Shown here: positions 48,534 to 54,911 of the stretch, one piece after another
Layout of the letters: the number at the start of each line of letters is the position of its first letter
How positions within the stretch are numbered: the first letter of the stretch is position 1
Assembly: GCF_016863035.1 (NCBI RefSeq)
Contig: NZ_BOOC01000030.1
Coordinates: 62,001 to 126,000 of the forward strand
Reading direction: 5' to 3'
Origin: Microbispora corallina
GTDB taxonomy: Bacteria; Actinomycetota; Actinomycetes; Streptosporangiales; Streptosporangiaceae
DNA length: 64,000 nt
The notes under the pieces: generated by a model
Told to the model about the DNA's origin: nothing
Databases searched by the model: none
The model's input: only the letters and a program-made list of their open reading frames with translations
Translations under genes and position numbers: made by a program

Positions 48534-48965
48534 TCAGGGCGCGACGAGTTCCACGGTGGGGAAGTACGTCCGGTACCGGGACTCGTCCCGCGTCAGCAGC
48601 CGGTACCTCCGCACGGCCGCGTGGGCGCCGATGAAGAAGTCGGGAAGCGGGGACCTCCTCCCGCCTCCACGCCGCCGGTAGGCGAGAAAGGCCTTACCGG
48701 CCAGGAACGCGGCGTCGAACGGAATGTCCTCCCGATGGAAGTCCTCAGCTGGGAGCGCCTCCTCGAACTCCTCGACACTGGAGAAGCCGATCGACACCTC
48801 GGCGTACACGATCGGGTTGACGACGATGTGCCCCTCGTCCAACGCCGTGGCGAGGGCCTCGGCGGACCAGTCCGCCCACTTCGGGTCGTTCGTCGCGATG
48901 TCGAGAAGGACGCAGGAATCTACCAGCGTCGCCCTCTCGGGCACCACGCGAGGGCTACTGGTCAC
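48534..48965 (-). CDS. vapC: PIN-domain toxin VapC
   Basis: 143 residues. PIN-fold acidic residues: D16 in TLVDSCVLLDI, E56 in NPIVYAEVSIGF and an Asp in SPLPDFFIGAHAAVRRYRLL, which coordinate Mg for RNase activity. The start ATG overlaps the antitoxin gene by 11 bases, the usual coupled arrangement. Predicted action is cleavage of tRNA or rRNA when not bound by the antitoxin. Confidence 0.9.
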   Translation of the reverse strand: MTSSPRVVPERATLVDSCVLLDIATNDPKWADWSAEALATALDEGHIVVNPIVYAEVSIGFSSVEEFEEALPAEDFHREDIPFDAAFLAGKAFLAYRRRGGGRRSPLPDFFIGAHAAVRRYRLLTRDESRYRTYFPTVELVAP

Positions 48966-49182
48966 GGAGGAGCCCCATGATCTCGTCGGTCGTCATCCTC
49001 GTCGTCGCCGTTCCCCGCAGCCGTTGTGCCGCCCGGCCCCCGCGCGTCGCACTGGATTCACGCCGGACGATCTGCAACGTGTTCCCGACCTCGACCACGT
49101 CCACCTCGTCACCGGGATGCAGCCCGTACTTCTCGCGGATCTCCGCGGGGATGGTGACCTGCCCCTTGCTGTTGAGCCGCAT
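48955..49182 (-). CDS. vapB: AbrB/MazE-fold antitoxin VapB
   Basis: 75 residues from ATG 49182, with AGGAG upstream; the GTG at 49200 is less well placed. The swapped-hairpin domain reads MRLNSKGQVTIPAEIREKYG and LHPGDEVDVVEVGNTLQIV, the SpoVT/AbrB type. The C-terminus (MTTDEIMGLLRDQ) is the likely VapC-wrapping helix. It precedes vapC in the same transcript. Paired repeats at 49201-49223 sit just upstream. Confidence 0.88.
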   Translation of the reverse strand: MRLNSKGQVTIPAEIREKYGLHPGDEVDVVEVGNTLQIVRRESSATRGGRAAQRLRGTATTRMTTDEIMGLLRDQ

Positions 49183-49200
49183 CGGATCCACTCCTGTCAC

Positions 49201-49223
49201 GTATTACCGCTACCACGTAATAC
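49201..49223. promoter_or_regulatory. Repeat pair upstream of vapBC, predicted autoregulatory site
   Basis: GTATTAC and GTAATAC form an inverted repeat with nine bases between. At the same time ACGTATTAC and ACGTAATAC are near-identical direct repeats. The AT-rich cluster is 19 bases before the vapB ATG, as VapB-VapC operators usually are. Confidence 0.45.
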
Positions 49224-49293
49224 CAGCTCGTCCCCCTGCGAGTGAAGAAGGAAGTGGGAGCGCCAAGGTAGGGATGGCGAGGACCGTACAACG

Positions 49294-49333
49294 CGAAGGG
49301 CCGGCGCGTTCGGGTGAACGCACCGGCCCTTCG
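49294..49333 (-). terminator. Terminator after the DUF1416 gene
   Basis: CGAAGGGCCGG pairs exactly with CCGGCCCTTCG, with an inner GCGTTC/GAACGC stem and loop GGGT. It lies 12 bases past the DUF1416 stop on the minus strand and ends the sulfur operon. Confidence 0.75.
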
Positions 49334-49344
49334 GCGTGAATCGA

Positions 49345-49647
49345 TCAGACGGCGACCGCGAGCTGGGCGACCTCGCCGAGCTTCGCCTCGACGGCGACGT
49401 CCTTGGTGACCCCGCCGCCGGCGATGATGCGGACCGTCCACTGGCCCGGGGCCGCGAAAAACCGGAAGATGCCCTCGTCGGAGACGACGACCTCCCCCGT
49501 GAACTCGCCGGAGTGGTCGAGCAGGCGGGCGTACGCCGTGCCGGCGCCCGACACGACGCCCTGGATCACGGCCTGGGTCGACAGGTCGATGCCCGCCGGC
49601 AGGGCCACGGTCTGCTCAGGTGCGGCGCAACCTTGGATCGTCGTCAT
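49345..49647 (-). CDS. DUF1416-family protein of the sulfurtransferase operon
   Basis: 100 residues, the family's normal length, starting within one base of the sulfurtransferase stop (TGATG). It opens MTTIQGCAAPEQTVALPAGI and has QAVIQGVVSGAGTAYARLLD and EVVVSDEGIFRFFAAPGQWT, strands of a small beta domain. The single Cys (GCAAP) is near the N-terminus. DUF1416 proteins consistently follow the rhodanese gene in actinobacteria, but the role is unknown. The gene ends in a terminator at 49294. Confidence 0.88.
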   Translation of the reverse strand: MTTIQGCAAPEQTVALPAGIDLSTQAVIQGVVSGAGTAYARLLDHSGEFTGEVVVSDEGIFRFFAAPGQWTVRIIAGGGVTKDVAVEAKLGEVAQLAVAV

Positions 49648-50486
49648 CAGCGGGCCTCCCCCAGCTCGATCGGCACGCCCACGAGCGAGCCGTACTCGGT
49701 CCACGAACCGTCGTAGTTCTTCACGTTCGCCTGGTCGAGCAGCTCGTGCAGCACGAACCAGGTGTGCGCGGACCGCTCGCCGATGCGGCAGTACGCGATG
49801 GTGTCCTTGGCGAAGTCGACGCCGGCGCCGGAGTAGAGGTCCTTGAGCTCGTCGTCCGAGCGGAACGTCCCGTCGTCGTTGGCCGCCTTGGACCAGGGGA
49901 TGTTGCGGGCGGTCGGCACGTGGCCGGCGCGCTGCGCCTGCTCCTGCGGCAGGTGGGCCGGGGCGAGCAGCTTGCCGGTGAACTCGTCGGGTGAGCGGAC
50001 GTCCACCAGGTTCTGCTTGCCGATCGCGGCCACCACGTCGTCGCGGAAGGCGCGGATCGAGGTGTCGGGCTCCTGGGCCGTGTACTGCGTGGCGGGGCGC
50101 TCGACCGCGTCCTCGACCAGCTCGCGGGAGTCGAGCTCCCACTTCTTGCGGCCGCCGTCGAGCAGCTTCACGTTGTCGTGGCCGTAGAGCTTGAAGTACC
50201 AGTAGGCGTAGGCGGCGAACCAGTTGTTGTTGCCACCGTAGAGGACGACGGTGTCGTCGTTGGCGATGCCGCGGGACGAGAGCAGCGCCTCGAACCCGGC
50301 CTTGTCGACGAAGTCGCGGCGGACGGGGTCCTGCAGGTCGGTCTTCCAGTCGATCTTGACGGCACCCCGGATGTGGCCCTTGTCGTAGGCGCTCGTGTCC
50401 TCGTCGACCTCGACGAGCACGACACCCGGCGTGTCGAGGTTGGCCTCGACCCAGTCGGCGTCCACCAGAACGGCGGAGCGGCTCAT
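49647..50486 (-). CDS. sseA: Thiosulfate/3-mercaptopyruvate sulfurtransferase (two rhodanese domains)
   Basis: 279 residues from ATG 50486, which overlaps the DUF4395 stop. Domain 1 (residues ~5-140) is inactive (TVVLYGGNNNWFAAYAYWYF). Domain 2 (~150-275) has the active persulfide loop YCRIGERSAHTW, where Cys is the sulfur carrier. The DVRSPDEFTGKL entry and DGSWTEYGSLVGVPIE close it. It moves sulfur from thiosulfate or mercaptopyruvate to a thiol acceptor. Its neighbours (DUF4395, thioredoxin, Cys leader) support a role in sulfide or thiol metabolism. Confidence 0.92.
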   Translation of the reverse strand: MSRSAVLVDADWVEANLDTPGVVLVEVDEDTSAYDKGHIRGAVKIDWKTDLQDPVRRDFVDKAGFEALLSSRGIANDDTVVLYGGNNNWFAAYAYWYFKLYGHDNVKLLDGGRKKWELDSRELVEDAVERPATQYTAQEPDTSIRAFRDDVVAAIGKQNLVDVRSPDEFTGKLLAPAHLPQEQAQRAGHVPTARNIPWSKAANDDGTFRSDDELKDLYSGAGVDFAKDTIAYCRIGERSAHTWFVLHELLDQANVKNYDGSWTEYGSLVGVPIELGEAR

Positions 50487-50896
50487 TGGATTCTCCCAGG
50501 TTGTAGACGGCGGATGATCAGGTACATTTCGCAGCCCAGGCAGAAGCCGAAGGCGGCATTGAGGAAGGCGGCCAGCAGTGCCGCTGCTGTCGCACCCAGA
50601 GCCAACGGCGTGATCCCTGCCGCGAATCCGATCAGCCCCGCGATCGCGAACACCAGACCCACGACCTGCGCGAAACGCGGCGGCGCCGCGTCCTCCAACT
50701 CCCCCGGGGGGCCCAGCCTCGGGCGCACCAGCCTGCGGTAGACAAGGCCGTACGGTGAGGTGTCGAGAGCCCCTAGCGCGAAAACGAGCCCCTGGAGGGC
50801 GAGCAGCCAGGGGCTGCGCGTCACCAGGACGGCCGCGAGGACCAGAGTCGTTATGGCCGCGCCGAAACGGGGGCCGCGAGGGTCGATCTGCATCAT
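50483..50896 (-). CDS. DUF4395 membrane protein
   Basis: 137 residues with three or four membrane spans (ITTLVLAAVLVTRSPWLLAL near the start, FAQVVGLVFAIAGLIGFAAG, and LAAFLNAAFGFCLGCEMYLI at the end). The conserved IDPRGPRFGA opening and the FGFCLGCEMY Cys pair close to the end are the DUF4395 hallmarks; the Cys pair suggests a redox role in the membrane. It starts downstream of the leader peptide, and its stop overlaps the sulfurtransferase start. A thioredoxin gene is upstream. Confidence 0.9.
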   Translation of the reverse strand: MMQIDPRGPRFGAAITTLVLAAVLVTRSPWLLALQGLVFALGALDTSPYGLVYRRLVRPRLGPPGELEDAAPPRFAQVVGLVFAIAGLIGFAAGITPLALGATAAALLAAFLNAAFGFCLGCEMYLIIRRLQPGRIQ

Positions 50897-50904
50897 CGGA
50901 TGCT

Positions 50905-50953
50905 CCTGAAGGATTCTCGGAAAGCGGCACGAGCCGCAGGAATCACCCTCAGG
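50905..50953 (-). promoter_or_regulatory. Hairpin overlapping the leader-peptide stop
   Basis: CCTGAAGG (50905-50912) pairs with CCCTCAGG (50946-50953), 7 of 8 bases. Inside, GCGGC/GCCGC (50924-50937) makes a second stem. One arm covers the last codon and stop of the leader ORF, so a ribosome paused at its Cys codons would change how this RNA folds before the DUF4395 start. Confidence 0.4.
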
Positions 50954-51032
50954 CCATGCGACAGAGCGAGGTGGCGACGCGGCAGAAATCCACCGCGCGC
51001 CGCTTCGTGAGCAGCTCTGTCGTGGGAGTCAT
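50949..51032 (-). CDS. Cysteine-rich leader peptide (putative sulfur-responsive attenuator)
   Basis: 27 residues from ATG 51032 to TGA 50949. The C-terminal RRAVDFCRVATSLCRMA matches the 'leader peptide' pattern (RRxVDxCRVAxxxC) that lies ahead of many actinobacterial sulfur genes. The two Cys codons are within eight codons of the end, so Cys-tRNA supply could control ribosome position and downstream folding. It sits between the thioredoxin gene and DUF4395, 52 bases before the latter. Regulation is inferred from the family. Confidence 0.75.
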   Translation of the reverse strand: MTPTTELLTKRRAVDFCRVATSLCRMA

Positions 51033-51064
51033 GACCACGACAGTACCCGTCGTCTCGACATCTG

Positions 51065-51529
51065 TCACACGTTGTCCGCTTGATGAGACGGGCCGTGAGA
51101 CGGCCCGTCGACCGCCGCGCCGAGGGCCGCGATCACGTCCGCCTTCCGCGGCTGACCGGAAGCCCTCTTCACGACATTCCCCGAGCCGTCGAGAACGAGG
51201 ACGGTCGGGGTGCGCAGAACGTCGAAACGCCGGACGAGATCGAGCCGCGACTCGGCGTCGATCTCGACGTGGCGCACGCCCGGCACCATCCCGGCCACCT
51301 CGCCGAGAACCCGCCGGGTGGCCCGGCAGGGCTGGCAGAACGCCGTCGAGAACTGGACCAGCGTCGCCCGCTCGCCGAGCTCGGCCCCGAGGTCGGCGCC
51401 CGTCACGGCCGCGCGTGGATCCGCCGTCCCGTTCCCCACCGTGCGCACCCTTCCGTCGCGTCGCCGCATGATCAGCCCGATGAGCACGCCCGCGGCGAGC
51501 GTGGCGGCGAGAACGGCGATTCCTGTCAT
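51065..51529 (-). CDS. Membrane-anchored thioredoxin-like protein
   Basis: 154 residues from ATG 51529; GTG and TTG starts just upstream are also possible. One N-terminal span (IAVLAATLAAGVLIGLIMRR, ~3-22) anchors an external thioredoxin fold: LVQFSTAFCQPCRATRRVLG has the CxxC redox pair (C-Q-P-C), and FDVLRTPTVLVLDGSG has the cis-Pro loop. The usual genomic partner of DUF4395; together they probably form a membrane redox relay. Its start region is close to the anti-sigma stop (51597). Confidence 0.88.
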   Translation of the reverse strand: MTGIAVLAATLAAGVLIGLIMRRRDGRVRTVGNGTADPRAAVTGADLGAELGERATLVQFSTAFCQPCRATRRVLGEVAGMVPGVRHVEIDAESRLDLVRRFDVLRTPTVLVLDGSGNVVKRASGQPRKADVIAALGAAVDGPSHGPSHQADNV

Positions 51530-51596
51530 CACGGTCAAGAACCCCGTCCGGGACGCGTTTCATTCCCCTCGGGATCACTCCCGGATCTCTCCGTGA

Positions 51597-52367
51597 TCAC
51601 ACCCGGACGGTGACGAGCGTCCGGCCGTCCGGGGTGCCGAGCACGAACCTGCTGATCTCGGTGGCCTGCAGGGCGGTGGACCCCTCGAAGGTCGTCGTCC
51701 GTTCCGTGCCGTACGTCGCGGGGCCGACCGACCAGCTCGCGACGGGCGTCACGGCGCCGCCCCGGTCGACGGCCCGCAGCGTGCACACGGTCCCCTCCGG
51801 GACCCCGTAGACCTCCGCCGCGACCCGTGTGCCGCCCGCCTCGGGCGTCAGCCGGATCTCCAGGCGCATGTCGCCGTTCCGGCCGACGAGCACCGGTCCC
51901 TGCTGCAGCAGCTTGGCCTTCGGCGCGACCGCGGAGGAGTCCGCCGGTGCGTCCATGATCCTGCTGTCCGCCGCCGGCGCGGGCGTGGCCGACGGGACCG
52001 ACGACGCCACCGAGCCCGAGGCGGTCACGGCCTCCCGGTCCCCCTGCGCCGCCGCGAGCCATGCCGTACCGCCGAGGGCCGCGACCACGACGGACGCGGC
52101 CAGCGAGAGCAGGACGCGAGACCGGCGGTTGCGCCGCGCCGAAGCGGCGAGCAGGCGGTCGAGCACGGCGTGCGGCGGCGCGGAGGCGTGCGCGATCTCG
52201 TCGGCCGACACCCGCGACAGCAGCGGGGGCAGCCCGGACAGCTCCGCCAGCTCGGCCTGGCAGGCCGGGCACCCGTCGAGATGCGCCTCGACCTCGGCGG
52301 CCTCGTCGGCGTCGAGGGCGCCCAGCACGTAGACGCCCAGCGAGATGCGGACCTCGTCGCAGGTCAT
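51597..52367 (-). CDS. Membrane anti-sigma factor (zinc-finger / RskA type)
   Basis: 256 residues. The N-terminal cytosolic ZAS domain contains H-x3-C-x2-C (VEAHLDGCPACQAELAEL), which clamps the sigma factor. One span follows at ~85-105 (VLLSLAASVVVAALGGTAWL). The external domain (~150-256) is beta-rich and ends RFVLGTPDGRTLVTVRV, as in RskA. The start overlaps the sigma gene stop by four bases. It probably releases the sigma factor on envelope stress after regulated proteolysis. Confidence 0.9.
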   Translation of the reverse strand: MTCDEVRISLGVYVLGALDADEAAEVEAHLDGCPACQAELAELSGLPPLLSRVSADEIAHASAPPHAVLDRLLAASARRNRRSRVLLSLAASVVVAALGGTAWLAAAQGDREAVTASGSVASSVPSATPAPAADSRIMDAPADSSAVAPKAKLLQQGPVLVGRNGDMRLEIRLTPEAGGTRVAAEVYGVPEGTVCTLRAVDRGGAVTPVASWSVGPATYGTERTTTFEGSTALQATEISRFVLGTPDGRTLVTVRV

Positions 52368-52939
52368 GGCGCAAGCCCCCGTTCCTCGAGGGCGAGCTTG
52401 AGCGCGCGGAGCGCGTAGTAGGTGCGCGACTTGACCGTCCCCGGCGGAATGCCGAGGGCCTCCGACGCCTCCTTCACCGATCTCCCCCGGTAGTACGTCT
52501 CCACCAGCACGTCGCGGTGCTCGGGCCGCAGCGAGGCCAGCGCCTCCGCGACCCCCCACGACTCGAGGGCCTTGTCGAGCTCGTCGTCGGCGGGCAGGAC
52601 GGAGAGGGCCTCGTCACCCGTCTCCTGCGGCCGCGCCATGCGCGCCCGGTGCTGGTCGACGACGAGGTTGCGGGCGACGGTGAACAGCCAGGCGCGGACC
52701 GGTCGCCCCTCCAGCACCGAGGGGTGCCGCCAGGCCCGGAGCAGCGTCTCCTGCACCACGTCCTCCGCCCTGCCCGGATCGCCGGTCAGCCGCAGCACGT
52801 AGCCGTACAACGGCCCTCCGTGGTCCTCGAAAAGTGCGCGAATGAGTTCCTCGTCGGTCGTTCCGGCTGGACTCACGCCCTCATAACGGACGGAGGGCCC
52901 GTCCGGTTCAGCGTCGCGCTCGTCATCGGAGCGGGACAT
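52364..52939 (-). CDS. ECF-family RNA polymerase sigma factor
   Basis: 191 residues. Region 2 runs LFEDHGGPLYGYVLRLTGDP and AEDVVQETLLRAWRHPSVLE (core binding and -10 recognition). Region 4 is ALASLRPEHRDVLVETYYRG and SVKEASEALGIPPGTVKSRT (helix-turn-helix for -35). The GTVKSR stretch is the standard ECF signature. A ~25-residue Asp/Glu-rich leader precedes it. Its stop overlaps the anti-sigma start (coupled), and its start overlaps the LmeA-like gene by 17 bases. Confidence 0.92.
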   Translation of the reverse strand: MSRSDDERDAEPDGPSVRYEGVSPAGTTDEELIRALFEDHGGPLYGYVLRLTGDPGRAEDVVQETLLRAWRHPSVLEGRPVRAWLFTVARNLVVDQHRARMARPQETGDEALSVLPADDELDKALESWGVAEALASLRPEHRDVLVETYYRGRSVKEASEALGIPPGTVKSRTYYALRALKLALEERGLAP

Positions 52940-53603
52940 CGGTGGCGGTGCCCTCGACCTCGAGGCCCTGCGGCGTCGTCTTGACCTTGGTGATCTTCAG
53001 GTTGAGCGGCAGGTTCTTCACGGGGACGGCGAACGAGATGAAGCGCTCGGGGTTCGGCACGGGGATGGCGCCCGCGAGCTTGACGTTCACCGGCGTCAGC
53101 CGCACCTCGCCCTGGGCGACGTCGATCTTCATGTCGGCCGTCACCGGGACCTGGCGCCCGAGGACGGTGATGTTCCCGGCCACGGTGAGCGTGTCACCGC
53201 CGTTCCCCGAGACCTTGATGCCGCGCGGGGCGCGGGCCGAGAGCGTCTCCCGGGAGATCACGACGGTGCCGGTGACGCGGTCGGCCGTGATCCTGGCGGT
53301 CGACGCGTTCTGCAGCAGGTCCGTGAGGGGCGCGTTCACGCCGTTCAGTGTCGCGTCCACGCTCGACAGCTTGACCCCCTCCCGCGTCAGCCCGCCGATG
53401 CCGACGGCGATCTCCTGGTAGTGCCCCGAGACCGCCTGCGTGAGGAACGGGAAGCCCTTGACCTGCACCGACGGCGGGGTGTCCAGATCGTACTTCGCCT
53501 CGACCTGGCGGGCGATCTCCCGCTGGACGCCGACCACGGCCACCCGGTCGACGACCACGAGGAGGACGGCCAGGACGATCAGCGACACGACCAACTTGCG
53601 CAT
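52923..53603 (-). CDS. LmeA-like phospholipid-binding envelope protein (DUF2993)
   Basis: 226 residues. An N-terminal signal-anchor (LVVSLIVLAVLLVVVDRVAV) is followed by the DUF2993 repeat pattern: VQVKGFPFLTQAVSGHYQEI, KLSSVDATLNGVNAPLTDLL and VPVKNLPLNLKITKVKTTPQ. In mycobacteria LmeA acts in lipomannan maturation and binds phospholipid. This organism lacks known mycobacterial lipomannan genes in the window, so a general envelope-lipid role is safer. It lies upstream of, and overlaps, the sigma gene. Confidence 0.85.
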   Translation of the reverse strand: MRKLVVSLIVLAVLLVVVDRVAVVGVQREIARQVEAKYDLDTPPSVQVKGFPFLTQAVSGHYQEIAVGIGGLTREGVKLSSVDATLNGVNAPLTDLLQNASTARITADRVTGTVVISRETLSARAPRGIKVSGNGGDTLTVAGNITVLGRQVPVTADMKIDVAQGEVRLTPVNVKLAGAIPVPNPERFISFAVPVKNLPLNLKITKVKTTPQGLEVEGTATDVPLR

Positions 53604-53646
53604 CCGACCCCTCCGGGGAGCATCGCTCTGCGATCAGCGTAGCCGC

Positions 53647-53895
53647 TCATCCCCCTGCAAAGGGCGGCAAAACCTCGACCACGGCGCCCTCGGGGAGGTC
53701 TATCGAGGCCGGATCCCGCGTGCCGGCGGGCGCGCCGTTTACGAGGAAGGACGAGCGGCGCAGGACGCGCTCCACCCGGGGATCGGCCGAGATCGCGGCG
53801 AGCAGGTCGGCGAGCGTGGCCGCCTCGAACGTCTGCTCGGCGACCCCGGCGGCCTCCTTGGCGGCGGCCCAGTAGCGGACCGTTCCCGTGGCCAT
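53647..53895 (-). CDS. MoaD/ThiS-family sulfur-carrier protein
   Basis: 82 residues from ATG 53895. Ubiquitin-like beta-grasp domain ending in PPFAGG, the Gly-Gly tail that is adenylated and converted to thiocarboxylate. MATGTVRYWAAAKEAAGVAE at the start and VEVLPPFAGG at the end fit MoaD for molybdopterin synthesis, with ThiS-type use less likely. No MoaE or ThiG lies nearby, so the pathway partner is elsewhere. It is transcribed divergently from glnR. Confidence 0.9.
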   Translation of the reverse strand: MATGTVRYWAAAKEAAGVAEQTFEAATLADLLAAISADPRVERVLRRSSFLVNGAPAGTRDPASIDLPEGAVVEVLPPFAGG

Positions 53896-53914
53896 GGCCT
53901 CTCGGCTCCTTTCC

Positions 53915-53973
53915 GTCACGTCCGTGACAGCCCTGCGTCACCGTCACGTTACGCGGATTAACCGCGTGACGTG
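53915..53973. promoter_or_regulatory. Candidate GlnR-box array plus palindrome upstream of glnR
   Basis: GTCAC, six bases, GACAG, six bases, GTCAC (53915-53941) follows the five-six spacing of actinomycete GlnR sites (GTNAC-n6-GNNAC). Next to it, CACGTTACGCGG and CCGCGTGACGTG (53945-53956, 53962-53973) form an 11-of-12 palindrome. The cluster lies between the moaD-like start and glnR. Autoregulation by GlnR is plausible but unproven. Confidence 0.4.
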
Positions 53974-54138
53974 TTGTTCACACGGGGGACGCACATTGGA
54001 CGCAAACATCCTGTGGGCTACCCTACGAATTACTGGACCTGGGCGATGTGGCCCCCGGGTCCTTACGTGTTTGTACGGCTGTCGCGGTTTCCAGTGCTGC
54101 AAACAGCGCACGAGCCGACGAGGTGCAAGGAGGCGCAC

Positions 54139-54849
54139 GTGAGCAATCTGCTCCTGCTGACCAACGCCCTGGAGCCCTCAGCGGAGGTGCTGCCGGCGCT
54201 CGGGCTCCTCCTCCACTCGGTGCGCGTGGCGCCCGCGGAGGCCTCCGCGCTGATAGACGCGGCTCCCGCCGACGCCATCCTGGTCGACGCCCGCCGCGAG
54301 CTCGTGCAGGCCAAGAGCCTGTGCCGGCTCCTGCGGACCACCGGCGTGACCTGCCCGCTCGTCGCCATCGTCACCGAGGGCGGCCTGGCGGCGATGACGG
54401 CCGAGTGGGGCATCGACGACGTGGTCCTGGACACCGCCGGCCCCGCCGAGGTCGAGGCCCGGCTGCGCATGGCGTCGGGACGGCTGTCGCTGGCGGCGGC
54501 CGAGGAGGTCCCGGACGAGATCCGCAGCGGCGACCTGTCCATCGACGAGGCGACGTACACGGCCCGGCTGCGCGGCCGCGCGCTCGACCTCACGTTCAAG
54601 GAGTTCGAGCTGCTCAAGTACCTCGCGCAGCACCCCGGCCGGGTCTTCACCCGCGCCCAGCTGCTGCAGGAGGTCTGGGGGTACGACTACTTCGGCGGCA
54701 CCCGGACCGTCGACGTCCATGTGCGGCGGCTGCGGGCCAAGCTCGGCGCCGAGTACGAGGCGCTGATCGGCACCGTGCGCAACGTCGGCTACCGCTTCGT
54801 CCCCGACCGCGGCGAGCAGCAGAACGAGGCCGAGCCCGCCCGGCGCTGA
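54139..54849 (+). CDS. glnR: Nitrogen regulator GlnR (orphan OmpR-type)
   Basis: 236 residues from GTG 54139, with AAGGAGG six bases upstream. The receiver-like N-terminus ([32 protein letters not shown] with D50, [20 protein letters not shown]) is an atypical receiver without a paired kinase. The C-terminal winged helix is [40 protein letters not shown] and [20 protein letters not shown]. It matches Streptomyces GlnR closely over its whole length. It controls glutamine synthetase, ammonium transport and other nitrogen genes. A terminator follows. Confidence 0.95.
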   Translation: MSNLLLLTNALEPSAEVLPALGLLLHSVRVAPAEASALIDAAPADAILVDARRELVQAKSLCRLLRTTGVTCPLVAIVTEGGLAAMTAEWGIDDVVLDTAGPAEVEARLRMASGRLSLAAAEEVPDEIRSGDLSIDEATYTARLRGRALDLTFKEFELLKYLAQHPGRVFTRAQLLQEVWGYDYFGGTRTVDVHVRRLRAKLGAEYEALIGTVRNVGYRFVPDRGEQQNEAEPARR

Positions 54850-54860
54850 CCGGCCACGGA

Positions 54861-54894
54861 GAAGGCCCGCACCCCTGACGGGGGCGGGCCTTCC
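54861..54894. terminator. Terminator between convergent glnR and 5'-nucleotidase genes
   Basis: GAAGGCCCGC with GCGGGCCTTC and an inner C-rich/G-rich pairing (CCCC and GGGG around TGAC) make an almost continuous stem. It is 12 bases from the glnR stop and 18 bases from the convergent gene's stop. Confidence 0.7.
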
Positions 54895-54911
54895 GGCGTG
54901 CGCTGCGGGGA

